The notes under the pieces are model-generated. The model ran no database searches. It worked only from the letters and a program-made list of their open reading frames with translations, and was not told the origin of the DNA. Position numbers and translations under genes: made by a program. From Carnobacterium_B sp040274945 (GTDB lineage Bacteria > Bacillota > Bacilli > Lactobacillales > Carnobacteriaceae), in NCBI RefSeq assembly GCF_040274945.1, contig NZ_JBEMAR010000009.1, positions 1 through 64,000 of the forward strand: DNA of 64,000 bases, read 5' to 3'. Positions 49,711 to 58,850 of this stretch are shown here, one piece after another (within the stretch, counting starts at the first letter, position 1; every line of letters begins with the position of its first letter).

Positions 49711-51171
49711 CTAATTTTTGACTTTATACCTTCTTGAATGATAAATTTTTCCTTTTATCATCATAAATAGATCTTTTAAAAAAGGTACTTTTAATACTAA
49801 TGAACAACTAACGTAAGTTATGACACCAATAATAATCTGAATTAGGGTCGTTACAAATGTGTTATTCATGCCATTGGTCGTTACCTTAATCACTAGTGCC
49901 ATTAATGCCGCTGAAGCAACCATTTTTAGAATTAGATTCTTATCAAATTTAAAGTTAGTCTGCTTAGTCAAGTAACCCAAGCGGAAGACAGTAACAAACG
50001 TTTCTACAATTAAACTGGTTAAGATAGAACCTAAAACACCTATTAGTGGAATAAGAGTAAAATTAAGCAATATACTGATCGTTGCTCCGCCAAAGGTAGA
50101 TAAAGCATATATTTTTGTATTTCCTCTTGGGAGCAAATATTGGTTACTAATTGCGATTCCAACTGGCATAATAATAATTACGGGTGCGATAACGGGTATA
50201 AAAATTTTTAATGCTTCAAAGTCACTACCAAAAAACCATGGAACCAAGGTTGAAGCTAAAGCACTTATTCCAAATGCTGCAGGTATAGAAATAAATAATT
50301 GAGCATGAATTAAGCTGTGTAATGTTTGATTTATTTCATCAATTTTATTTTTCGAGAAGAGATTACTCATTTTAGGAAGCATTACTAAATTAATTGTCGA
50401 GATCATAGTAATAATGATGGTACTTAAATTGAGTGTATTTGTGTAAATTCCAACAGCTGTTTGGCTATCTAATATACCCAGAATAGTTTTACTTAGAGTC
50501 GTATAAAAAATAACAGCGATTTGAGGAAAGAAATAGGCAACCATCGGAAACAAATGTTTCCTCATCTTTTTTATAGATACAATGCGAAACGATATTTTCT
50601 TATAAATAAAGCCCCACATTATGACTTGAGAAAAAAGATTTCCTAATGCTTGTAAGAGTAGATACAATGGTAAATCATTGTAATCTTTAATAAAAAATAT
50701 AATCCCAAAAAATACAGCTATTTGAACAGTTAAATTGCTTAGACTCACCTTTTTAAAGTCTTCGATTCCCATAAAAAACCAAGAAATATCAAATAGTACA
50801 GCGATAATATGCAATGATTGAATAGTGTAATACAAAAAATCCCTATGAAGAAAAATTAGGACTACAATTGAATACAAAACAAATGAAACCGCAGTTGTCA
50901 CTAATTTCAAGCTGACCAATTCAGAAAAAGTTTCGTCTAATTTTTGTTTATCTTCTCTTACCATTGCAATTTCACGATTTCCATATAAAGTAATTCCTAA
51001 TCCAGAAAGCAGAATAAAATACTCTGCTATTGAATTTGTAAAAGAATAGATTCCAAGTCCATGTGCTCCTAATGCCTTTGAAATAATTGGAATGGTAACA
51101 ATAGGCATTAAAATTTTAATCCCTTGAAACAACGACTGATAGAACAAATTTTTTCCAACACTTGATGTCAT
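49711..51171 (-). CDS. wzx: Polysaccharide flippase (Wzx)
   Basis: A polytopic membrane protein of about 486 residues with 12 to 14 predicted helices and the MOP-superfamily opening NLFYQSLFQGIKILMPIVTIPIISKALG. The YSFTNSIAEYFILLSGLG and FYTTLSKTILGILDSQTAVGIYTNT segments match the polysaccharide-transporter family. It moves undecaprenyl-linked repeat units across the membrane for polymerisation. GAGGTG lies six bases before the ATG at 51171; the GTG at 51180 is less likely. It pairs with the Wzy encoded three genes upstream. Confidence 0.9.
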   Translation of the reverse strand: MTSSVGKNLFYQSLFQGIKILMPIVTIPIISKALGAHGLGIYSFTNSIAEYFILLSGLGITLYGNREIAMVREDKQKLDETFSELVSLKLVTTAVSFVLYSIVVLIFLHRDFLYYTIQSLHIIAVLFDISWFFMGIEDFKKVSLSNLTVQIAVFFGIIFFIKDYNDLPLYLLLQALGNLFSQVIMWGFIYKKISFRIVSIKKMRKHLFPMVAYFFPQIAVIFYTTLSKTILGILDSQTAVGIYTNTLNLSTIIITMISTINLVMLPKMSNLFSKNKIDEINQTLHSLIHAQLFISIPAAFGISALASTLVPWFFGSDFEALKIFIPVIAPVIIIMPVGIAISNQYLLPRGNTKIYALSTFGGATISILLNFTLIPLIGVLGSILTSLIVETFVTVFRLGYLTKQTNFKFDKNLILKMVASAALMALVIKVTTNGMNNTFVTTLIQIIIGVITYVSCSLVLKVPFLKDLFMMIKGKIYHSRRYKVKN

Positions 51172-51258
51172 TTTAAGCACCTCAATTTTATTAACTTAGT
51201 TAGCTTTATGAATTAGAGATTTATGTGCTACCACTATAGTGATTATTAGTTGTTTGTT

Positions 51259-52320
51259 TCATGTTCCTACTATTTTTTTTAATGTATTGAAAGTGTAATA
51301 GTATCGCTTACTGATTTGTATTTTAGCTCTCATAATTTTCAGCGTAAGGGAATACTTATTATTTTTTAATAAAAAAGTTAACAACTTAATATGGTGTTTT
51401 TTTTCTAATGAGGAAGTTGAGGAAAATAAAATTTGTTGGATTTTTGGATGGTGTAATGCTGAGGAAATTTTTTGTTTCTTTTCATAGTCACTAAGTGGGC
51501 AATCCTCTAAAATTAAGTTGTTTAATTCTACATAAAGTGTTCTCCAATACGCTAAACTAATTAAGTCTTGATAGACTTGTTCATAATGCCATATAGTTAT
51601 TAATTTTTCGAAATGTTCTGCAATAGTATATTCTAAAAGAAATCGATCTGGATGGTAATGATTAACAGCTGATCCGATTCTAGAAACGTAATGATAATAA
51701 GGTTTTTGATTAAAATAAATGTCTTCTAAATTTTGATAAACTAGATGATTAAATAAAGCATCTTGTCCGACTCGTTGATCAGTAAAACGACAATTATTTT
51801 CAACTAAATATTGATGCCTGTAGAATTTATTCCACAGTACATTCGAATCCAATGATCGAAATGCCCTAAAACTTTTTCTAAAATCTTCTTTTGTTTTTAG
51901 GACAGATAATTTGGGAAGGTGAGTTGTTTTTATTCTTTTTCCTTTTGTATTTATTTCTTCAAGATAATATCCAAATACGACAACATTTGCATCATTTTCC
52001 TTAGCAATTTTCAAGTTATCTTTTATCAACTCAATTTCTACGTAATCATCAGGATCTGCAAAGTAAATATACTCACCTGCTGCTCGATCAAGACCAGCAT
52101 TTCGTGCCAAACCAGAACCTGCATTTTCTTGATGGATAACCTGTATTCGACTATCTGTTTTTTTAAATTCATCACAAATATTACCAGAATCATCTGTAGA
52201 CCCATCATTAACTAATATTAATTCAAAATCCCTATACGTTTGATTCAAGAAAGATTGAATTGATTTTTTTAATCCATCAGCAACATTGTAAATAGGCATA
52301 ATGACAGATACAGCGACCAT
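51259..52320 (-). CDS. Glycosyltransferase family 2
   Basis: A GT2 enzyme of 353 residues. The GT-A domain shows VSVIMPIYNVADGLKKSIQSFLNQT, NDGSTDDSG (39-47) and the metal-binding ADPDD (88-92). The helical C-terminal region (about 210-353) is typical of capsule glycosyltransferases of the CpsJ/WaaV-like kind. AAAGGAG precedes the ATG. It lies between another GT2 gene and wzx. Donor and acceptor unknown. Confidence 0.88.
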   Translation of the reverse strand: MVAVSVIMPIYNVADGLKKSIQSFLNQTYRDFELILVNDGSTDDSGNICDEFKKTDSRIQVIHQENAGSGLARNAGLDRAAGEYIYFADPDDYVEIELIKDNLKIAKENDANVVVFGYYLEEINTKGKRIKTTHLPKLSVLKTKEDFRKSFRAFRSLDSNVLWNKFYRHQYLVENNCRFTDQRVGQDALFNHLVYQNLEDIYFNQKPYYHYVSRIGSAVNHYHPDRFLLEYTIAEHFEKLITIWHYEQVYQDLISLAYWRTLYVELNNLILEDCPLSDYEKKQKISSALHHPKIQQILFSSTSSLEKKHHIKLLTFLLKNNKYSLTLKIMRAKIQISKRYYYTFNTLKKIVGT

Positions 52321-52347
52321 GATTGCTCTCCTTTCAAGATGAAATTT

Positions 52348-53178
52348 TTAAACTGTAGGATGAATGGTATCATCAAATTGATTACTATCTAAATCCTGAT
52401 GCCGTAAAAGAGTTAAAACTTTTTGAGGAATTAATCCTACTATTAATGGTTTGAATACATAAATTAGACCTAATGGCATTAGCTTCATTTTTTTGAACCC
52501 TTTGTACCTTACTATAGCTTCACCAAACCTATATTTATATACTCTCTTTTTAAATGCTGTACTATCTTCTCTGTAGTTAAGCAAAATATCTTGCATATTG
52601 TGACCTTCAAATCCAGCAGCATATAACCGCATAAATAAATCATAGTCTTCTGCTCTTAGAGTCGCTTTTGAAACCGTATAGTTTCCGACTTGGTTAAGAA
52701 CTTCTTTTTTTATAATAATGGTAGGATGGATAAATTGTGACCCAAATAAAAAATCTTTTTTTTGTGGGTATCTTTTTGTTTTTCGCACTCCCCAAATGCC
52801 ATTTTCATTAAATAAAAAAGCTTGGCTGCCAACAAGCACACATTCAGGGTGATTTTCTAAATAATCCATTTGTTTTTTCAGTCTATCTTTATATGAAATA
52901 TCATCTGCGTCCATTCGTGCAATATATTCACCTTTTGCAATCTCAATACACCTATTTAACGAGTAGGCTAAACCTCTATTTTTTGTATTTTGAATCACTC
53001 GAACTTTTTGAGGATATTTCATTGCATATTCTTTTGCTATTTTTAGGGTACCATCGCTTGATCTATCATCACATAATACAATTTCAAAAGATTCAAACGT
53101 TTGATTCAAAAGAGAATCGATACTTTCTTTTAATGTCTTTTCACAATTATAAATGCCCATTACAACAGATATTTTCAT
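52348..53178 (-). CDS. Glycosyltransferase family 2
   Basis: A GT2 enzyme of about 276 residues. KISVVMGIYNCEKTLKESIDSLLNQTFESFEIVLCDDRSSDGT opens the GT-A fold, and the metal motif is RMDADD (about 90-95). FGSQFIHPTIIIKK (about 146-159) and the acidic LRAEDYDLFMRLYAAG motif follow, the latter supplying the likely catalytic base. The ATG at 53178 overlaps the stop of the polymerase gene (TGATG), with AAAGGAG upstream, so translation is coupled. Substrates unknown. Confidence 0.88.
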   Translation of the reverse strand: MKISVVMGIYNCEKTLKESIDSLLNQTFESFEIVLCDDRSSDGTLKIAKEYAMKYPQKVRVIQNTKNRGLAYSLNRCIEIAKGEYIARMDADDISYKDRLKKQMDYLENHPECVLVGSQAFLFNENGIWGVRKTKRYPQKKDFLFGSQFIHPTIIIKKEVLNQVGNYTVSKATLRAEDYDLFMRLYAAGFEGHNMQDILLNYREDSTAFKKRVYKYRFGEAIVRYKGFKKMKLMPLGLIYVFKPLIVGLIPQKVLTLLRHQDLDSNQFDDTIHPTV

Positions 53179-54467
53179 CACTTTTTACTCCTTTCATGAT
53201 TTTTTACCGAAGGAGTAGACTTTGCTTGGAAAACACTCATTCCAAATACTAACCAAAAAATCCGAGCATTATTTAAGGAAATTGATACAGAAGCGATTAG
53301 AAAAATTATTAAAATATCTCGAATGATTTGCCAGTTTTGATTGTCTTGAGTATTTGCAAATAGACCTGGTTTGGTTGCAAATACTATAGTTCCAATATAT
53401 AGAAAGAATAAGACGGTTAGTACGATCCCCCATTCTGCTGAAAGTTGAAGATAAGTATTGTGAGCGACATTTGGATTGTTGACAAATTGTTCCGCAATTG
53501 GAATATAATTCCCTAATCCAATTCCAAATAACGGTGACGACTTGATTATATGCACCGCTGTTTGCCATACCTGTGTTCTACCTGATCCACCATCAGAAAC
53601 AGCAGATGAAAAGTCAGTAAACAATAGTTCTACTCTAGAAAAAATCGGAAATCGATTTATGATTAATTCCATTAATTCATCGGTGTAAGTTAATAGATTT
53701 GGAATGATTAGTAACAAACCCAATACTAAAAGTAATGAACTTGCCACCTTCAATGGTGTTGTCTTTTTACTTTTTAAAACGTTTGTTAATATAAAATAAC
53801 CACTATACAGAAAAACTAATATAATGGCTGACTTTGAACCAGAACTAATAATTGACAGAAAAACAATTCCGATTGCTCCAAGTCGAACAATTGGATTTAA
53901 AGGTTTTATCCGTAAAAGAATACTCAATGCACAGCATTGGATAACAGCGAAAAAATTTGGATCGTTCATAAAACCGATCAATCGACTTTCTCCAAATAAC
54001 ATGATAGAAGACAAATAAGGAATTGGAACAAATGAAATCAGGATGCCTATAAACCCAATTCCAACAGCTCCTACAACAAATCCTCTTAGGAAAGTAGTTG
54101 TTAGTCTTAAACGAGAAAGATTAAACCCTATGATGTAATAAAGGAAGACAACTAGTAGCTTAGTATAATCAATTAGAGTAGATATTGGATCCGCTGCAAT
54201 CATATATTGATTGGGAATAATGAATAAAGAATAAAATAAAATAAAAATTGAAAATGTACTAAAAACGACAATATTCATAAGCGGCAATTCTATTTCATTC
54301 TTAATGATCAAGATAGCCAGTATTCCTACAATAATAAAGTCTGACAAAGATAAGTTGATTCCAAATAGCACATTAGATTGATTTAAAAAGAAAGACATGA
54401 TAAACACCATGATCATGACAAATGAAGTATCTCGCTTTTTATCTAATGCCAAAGCATTTTCTGCCAC
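53178..54467 (-). CDS. wzy: Wzy-type polysaccharide polymerase (O-antigen ligase-like)
   Basis: An integral membrane protein of about 429 residues with 10 to 12 helices. It contains the Wzy/ligase-type motif region LFGIGLGNYIPIAEQFVNNPNVAHNTYLQLSAEWG, where the extracytoplasmic loop with Arg/His residues (SGRTQVW, AHNTYLQ) is characteristic. It joins lipid-linked repeat units into polymer. The GTG at 54467 has GGAGGTG six bases upstream; the TTG at 54482 lies inside that site. Polymerase versus ligase cannot be decided by sequence, but in a Gram-positive Wzx/Wzz cluster a polymerase is expected. Confidence 0.85.
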   Translation of the reverse strand: MAENALALDKKRDTSFVMIMVFIMSFFLNQSNVLFGINLSLSDFIIVGILAILIIKNEIELPLMNIVVFSTFSIFILFYSLFIIPNQYMIAADPISTLIDYTKLLVVFLYYIIGFNLSRLRLTTTFLRGFVVGAVGIGFIGILISFVPIPYLSSIMLFGESRLIGFMNDPNFFAVIQCCALSILLRIKPLNPIVRLGAIGIVFLSIISSGSKSAIILVFLYSGYFILTNVLKSKKTTPLKVASSLLLVLGLLLIIPNLLTYTDELMELIINRFPIFSRVELLFTDFSSAVSDGGSGRTQVWQTAVHIIKSSPLFGIGLGNYIPIAEQFVNNPNVAHNTYLQLSAEWGIVLTVLFFLYIGTIVFATKPGLFANTQDNQNWQIIRDILIIFLIASVSISLNNARIFWLVFGMSVFQAKSTPSVKNHERSKK

Positions 54468-54506
54468 ATTTTCCACCTCCAATGAGACCCATTTTTAAAA
54501 AGTTTC

Positions 54507-55724
54507 TCATTTTGTAAAAACTTTTACTGTTTTCCCTTCATTTACAGCTGATAAATCTTGAACATGATTTACCTTTTGATAAATTTGAGTCATTTGGCTC
54601 ATTACTCTTTCAACCGAGTAAGCGTCTATATAATCTAAGCTTTTTAATCCAAAATCATTTCTCATTTTGCTAGAATAATATAAGTTATCAACATATGCTG
54701 CCAATCTTTCACTGTCGTTTAAACCTACCAAATAACCATTTTCACCATGATGAATCAAATCACGATTTCCTCTGCAATCTGTAGCTATTATTGGAAGCCC
54801 AGTTCCCATTGCCTCTAAAAGATTAACAGGTAACCCTTCTTGAGTTGAAGTAGAAATAACGATATCTGCTATACTCATCAATTGATTAACATCTGTTCTA
54901 TAACCTAGTAAGAACACATGATTTTCTAACTGCAAATCTTTTATTTGCTGAGCATATTGTTCTCTTAATTCACCATCTCCAACTAACAATAATTTTGATT
55001 TTGGTATTTTTTGACTAACAATTTTCATCATATTGATAGCTAATTTCTGATTTTTTCTTTTACTTAGTTCCCCAACGTAGATCAACAAAAAATCATCTTT
55101 GTTGTATCCAAGTAGATTTCTTCTTTGATTTTTCAAATTTGAATCTATTGGCTTAAATTTATTTTTATTGATTCCTACTCCACTAATCTTTTCAATCTTT
55201 TTGGCTTTAAAGTTTTTATCAAGTGCTGTTCGGTAATCTTCTTCATTAATAGTAATTAAACAATCTGTATATCTAGAAAGCCATTTTTCAACTGTATAAT
55301 ACATCATCCAGTTTTTTAGGGGAGCATCTTTAAAAAAATGAAATCCATGTGCCGTATAAACCACTTTAGTTTGTCTTTTCCGAGACTCTCTAGCTGCAAG
55401 CCTAGTTAAGACGCCTCCAATCGGCGAATGACAATGAATAAACGCATAGTTCTCACAATCAATGATTTGTTTAATTTTTCTATATGCAGAATAATTTGTA
55501 ATTTTAAATGGGTTGCGATTAATGGCAACATCGAAAACTTTTACTCCTTGTTGCTCTAGTTGATTTCTAAAATGCTGGTTCCGCTCATTCGCTTCTTTAT
55601 TATCGTCTTTAAAATTTGCTAAAACATGAACTTCATATCCTTCATCCTGCAGCAATTTTATATTTGGTACATTAAAGCTTTCGATCATTGGTGCAATTGA
55701 TGCTAAAATCAATACTTTTTCCAT
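54507..55724 (-). CDS. Glycosyltransferase family 4 (GT-B)
   Basis: A GT-B glycosyltransferase of about 405 residues. The N-terminal domain starts KVLILASIAPMIESFNVPNIKLLQDEGYEVHVLANF. The C-terminal nucleotide-sugar domain has LLYVGELSKRKNQ (about 208-220) and the E-X7-E motif in STSTQEGLPVNLLEAMGTGLPIIATDCRGN (about 287-316). It most resembles EpsD/EpsF-type enzymes. GGAGG lies before the ATG at 55724. It probably adds the second sugar to the lipid-linked primer made by the sugar transferase encoded two genes upstream; this is inference from position. Confidence 0.88.
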   Translation of the reverse strand: MEKVLILASIAPMIESFNVPNIKLLQDEGYEVHVLANFKDDNKEANERNQHFRNQLEQQGVKVFDVAINRNPFKITNYSAYRKIKQIIDCENYAFIHCHSPIGGVLTRLAARESRKRQTKVVYTAHGFHFFKDAPLKNWMMYYTVEKWLSRYTDCLITINEEDYRTALDKNFKAKKIEKISGVGINKNKFKPIDSNLKNQRRNLLGYNKDDFLLIYVGELSKRKNQKLAINMMKIVSQKIPKSKLLLVGDGELREQYAQQIKDLQLENHVFLLGYRTDVNQLMSIADIVISTSTQEGLPVNLLEAMGTGLPIIATDCRGNRDLIHHGENGYLVGLNDSERLAAYVDNLYYSSKMRNDFGLKSLDYIDAYSVERVMSQMTQIYQKVNHVQDLSAVNEGKTVKVFTK

Positions 55725-55789
55725 AATAGTTTCCTCCAATGCTGTTAGTTATACAACACAACTAATGATTAGAATTGATTGCTTTACAA

Positions 55790-56983
55790 TTAACTTAATT
55801 GAACTTTTTTCCATAAAACCTCTTCTTGAGTATCAGGAACAAGAATTTTTTTTATCTCCTCTATCACTATTAATTGATTTTCTTCAGACATATTTGAACC
55901 AGAAGGAATGCATATTCCCATTTTAAAAAGCAGTTCTGATACAGCTGTTGTTCTTTCATTGTGTTTATAAAACTTGGAATGTTTAAAAAGAGGTTGTAAA
56001 TGGAGGGGTTTCCATAGAAGACGTGTTTCGATGTTTGCTTGATTCATTTTATCCATAAATTCAAAAGGAGTAATTTTTGTCATAAATGGATCAATAACAA
56101 GCGTGGTTAACCAACGATTTGATTTGGAATGTTTGATTTCAGGCATAAAATGGATTTCTTCAATTGAATCTAACTCTTGGTAATATGTTTGAAATATTTC
56201 TCTTCTTTTTTCTACTCTTTCGTCCAACACTTCCAGTTGAGCCCTTCCAATTCCTGCAAGAACGTTGCTCATACGGTAATTGTATCCAACAAGTGAATGT
56301 TGATAATAGGGCGCGACATCTTTTGCTTGAGTAGCTAAGAAAAAAGCTTTAGACAACATTTCTTCATCATCACTCACTAAAGCTCCTCCACCAGAAGTTG
56401 TGATTATTTTATTTCCGTTAAAAGAATAGATTCCTATTTTTCCGAATGTTCCACTTTTTTTGTGCTTATATTCTGCTCCTAATGACTCTGCAGCATCTTC
56501 GATAATTGGAACTCCAAATAGATCTGCGATTTCTAAAAGTTCTTCCATATCTGCACTTTGACCATAGAGATTCACTACAATAATTGCTTTTGGTAGTCGA
56601 TTTTCTAGGCTTGCATCACATAAAGCTCGTTCTAAGGCTTGTGGTGACATGTTCCAACTGTTTGGTTCAGAATCTATAAATGTTAATTCTGCTCCTAAAT
56701 ATAGTGCTGGATTAGCACTTGCAATAAATGTAAAGCTCGAACAAAATACACTGTCTCCCTTTCCTACTCCTAAACAAGCTAGTGCTAAATGGATAGCAGC
56801 CGTGCCTGAACTAGTTAGAGAAGCACCTTTACTGTTAGTGTATTGAGCCAATTCTTTTTCAAATTTAGTAACATTTGATCCTAAAGGTGCAATCCAATTA
56901 GAATCAAATGCTTCTTGAATATATTTTTTTTCATTTCCAGACATATGTGGTGAAGACAATAAAATTCTCTCTCTATTTGCCAT
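55790..56983 (-). CDS. epsN: PLP-dependent sugar aminotransferase (DegT/DnrJ; PglE/EpsN type)
   Basis: A 397-residue fold-type I aminotransferase of the DegT/DnrJ/EryC1/StrS family. The PLP Lys192 lies in SFNGNKIITTSGGG; GTAAIHLAL (60-68) and the Asp in IIEDAAESLGAEY (160-172) bind the cofactor. It should convert the 4-keto-6-deoxy sugar made by the EpsC-type dehydratase into a 4-amino sugar, as PglE does for bacillosamine. The acetyltransferase partner (PglD) is not in the window. AGAAGGGAAG precedes the ATG. Confidence 0.9.
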   Translation of the reverse strand: MANRERILLSSPHMSGNEKKYIQEAFDSNWIAPLGSNVTKFEKELAQYTNSKGASLTSSGTAAIHLALACLGVGKGDSVFCSSFTFIASANPALYLGAELTFIDSEPNSWNMSPQALERALCDASLENRLPKAIIVVNLYGQSADMEELLEIADLFGVPIIEDAAESLGAEYKHKKSGTFGKIGIYSFNGNKIITTSGGGALVSDDEEMLSKAFFLATQAKDVAPYYQHSLVGYNYRMSNVLAGIGRAQLEVLDERVEKRREIFQTYYQELDSIEEIHFMPEIKHSKSNRWLTTLVIDPFMTKITPFEFMDKMNQANIETRLLWKPLHLQPLFKHSKFYKHNERTTAVSELLFKMGICIPSGSNMSEENQLIVIEEIKKILVPDTQEEVLWKKVQLS

Positions 56984-57050
56984 AACTTCCCTTCTTTCTA
57001 TTGTTAATCTACATCAGAATTTTTTGGAATCCGCGATGACTAATTTTTGT

Positions 57051-57773
57051 TTACTGCATTTCAGTTTTTTTATTATTCATTAATGGAATGGTGCCATAAG
57101 AATCTTGATGAGTAACTAATAGTCGAAAATTATTCGTTGTTTTTTCTTGTTCTAATTGTCTTTTGCGGTACTCATCAAAAGCAATAATATAATCGTCTTC
57201 ATTCTCAACAATATCTGCTTTCATTAATACCTTTTGGATTGTCATAAATAATATTTTTAAATCAAAAATAAATGAACAATTTTCAACGTATTCTAAATCC
57301 AAGGCAAACCGTTCTTCCCAACTTAAATAGTTTCGCCCATTTACTTGTGCCCATCCACTAATACCGGGTTTTACACTATGCCGACGCAACTCATTTTTAT
57401 TATAGTAAGGCAAATATTCCACAAGTAAAGGTCTAGGACCAATAAAACTCATATCTCCTTTTAAAATATTGATTAGTTGTGGCAATTCATCTAAGCTTAA
57501 TTTCCGAATGATTTTTCCGATTTTCAACATACGTTCGTCATAAGATAGTTGTACTCCATTAATCGATTTTGGGTTACTCATACTCCTTAATTTATACACA
57601 TTGAAAATTTTATTATTCTTTCCAATACGTTTTTGAATAAACAAGATAGGACCAGTAGGATCTTCAATTTTTATTAAAATACCTAAAATCAATAAGACTG
57701 GCAAACTTAGTAAGAGTAATATAGCAGCAAAAACCCATTCAGTCAGTGATTTAATAAGATAGTAATTTATCAT
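57051..57773 (-). CDS. epsL: Undecaprenyl-phosphate sugar phosphotransferase (PglC/EpsL type)
   Basis: A 240-residue membrane-associated monotopic sugar transferase that starts the repeat unit by moving phospho-sugar to undecaprenyl phosphate. It has one N-terminal hydrophobic segment (about 9-34) and the family blocks GPILFIQKRIGKNNKIFNVYKLRSM (about 41-65), KLSLDELPQLINILKGDMSFIGPRPLL (about 90-116, with the catalytic Asp-Glu pair) and KPGISGWAQVNGR. The short form fits PglC/EpsL rather than the long WbaP type. With the dehydratase and aminotransferase genes this suggests a bacillosamine-like first sugar. AGGAGAG precedes the ATG. Confidence 0.9.
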   Translation of the reverse strand: MINYYLIKSLTEWVFAAILLLLSLPVLLILGILIKIEDPTGPILFIQKRIGKNNKIFNVYKLRSMSNPKSINGVQLSYDERMLKIGKIIRKLSLDELPQLINILKGDMSFIGPRPLLVEYLPYYNKNELRRHSVKPGISGWAQVNGRNYLSWEERFALDLEYVENCSFIFDLKILFMTIQKVLMKADIVENEDDYIIAFDEYRKRQLEQEKTTNNFRLLVTHQDSYGTIPLMNNKKTEMQ

Positions 57774-57881
57774 ACTGTTCTCTCCTTTATTCTTTTTGCC
57801 TATCAGTAAACTGTATAGTAGTAAAAGAAGACTTAAATTTCTTTGTTAATCAGTTATTATTATCGCCATATACTCTCACTT

Positions 57882-58850
57882 TTAAGCACGATATGCTGGG
57901 AAAAAAGAAGTCTTGGTGTTCTTTTTTCCAATTGTTTGGCGTAGTTGAACTAACTTTTCATAAATTAATGGATCGTGTATTTTTTTGCCAATATAAAATG
58001 GGTGATTTCCATGTCTTGCATACCCTTTTTTATGCATGTATATACCATCCTCGCCATTATGCCCTCCACCTAAAATATACTTTTCAACACCTCTATCTTT
58101 TAACCATTGCATAACAGTTAGTTGAATCAAAACTTCAGGATGGTAACTATAAAATTCTTTTATTGTTCCTGCTAAAAAACCAAACGCCCTTTCTTCTCCT
58201 ATTAAAATTAAAGAAGCTGCAATAACTTTTTCATCGACAATAGCAAATGCATATAGAAATTGATCTTTCATCGTTTCATGGATTTGTTCAAAAAATGGCT
58301 TATCAAAATAATAATATTCTTCTGCTCCGTTACGATTCATTGTTGAATAATAAACTTCTAAAAAATCATCAATGTGCTCACCCGTTTGCTCCATAATGAT
58401 TTTTACACCTTTTTCTTTAGCGATTCTAGCATCTTTAAAAATCTTTTTTCGAACATCCTCTTCTATAGGTAATTTCAAATTTTTTACAATGCAGTTGCCG
58501 ACTAATGAGGTATCCCCGTAAAAAGACTCCCTTACTTGTGTGTTTTCAAACAGATCAAAGCGTATAAATTCTGTTATAATATCATTTTTTTGACAATATT
58601 TAGAAAAGGCTTCAAAATATCCTGATAATAATTTTTCTTCATCTGTTGCTTCTTGAATAACGGGACCCCCATATCCATAAGGTGTTACAATATCAAAATA
58701 ATCTTTATTTTCTAATTGGAAAGGGATTTTTTTTTTTATAAACATATTTTTAATTTTTCCATACTCATTTTCGAAATTAAAAATCTTTAATTCTCCATTT
58801 TCCACTGACTCATATAATTTTCCATAATGTTCTGTAAAATTAATTTCCAT
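57882..58850 (-). CDS. FemAB/GNAT-like acyltransferase, first gene of the EPS operon
   Basis: A 322-residue cytoplasmic protein with a double-GNAT (FemAB/BioF2-like) pattern. YFDIVTPYGYGGPVIQEA (about 47-64), FLEVYYSTMNRNGAEEYYYF (about 163-182), FAIVDEKVIAASLILIGEERAFGFLAGT (about 203-230) and WLKDRGVEKYILGGG are typical of the acetyltransferase-like superfamily that includes FemX. It would transfer an acyl or aminoacyl group to an amine. In this cluster the amine could be on the 4-amino sugar made by the aminotransferase. That substrate is inference. AAGGAG precedes the ATG and a good promoter lies upstream. Confidence 0.65.
   Translation of the reverse strand: MEINFTEHYGKLYESVENGELKIFNFENEYGKIKNMFIKKKIPFQLENKDYFDIVTPYGYGGPVIQEATDEEKLLSGYFEAFSKYCQKNDIITEFIRFDLFENTQVRESFYGDTSLVGNCIVKNLKLPIEEDVRKKIFKDARIAKEKGVKIIMEQTGEHIDDFLEVYYSTMNRNGAEEYYYFDKPFFEQIHETMKDQFLYAFAIVDEKVIAASLILIGEERAFGFLAGTIKEFYSYHPEVLIQLTVMQWLKDRGVEKYILGGGHNGEDGIYMHKKGYARHGNHPFYIGKKIHDPLIYEKLVQLRQTIGKKNTKTSFFPAYRA

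Noticed and set aside
52893..53252. 119-residue plus-strand open frame
   Set aside because: It is antisense to the GT2 and polymerase genes, has no ribosome binding site and shows no recognisable domain.
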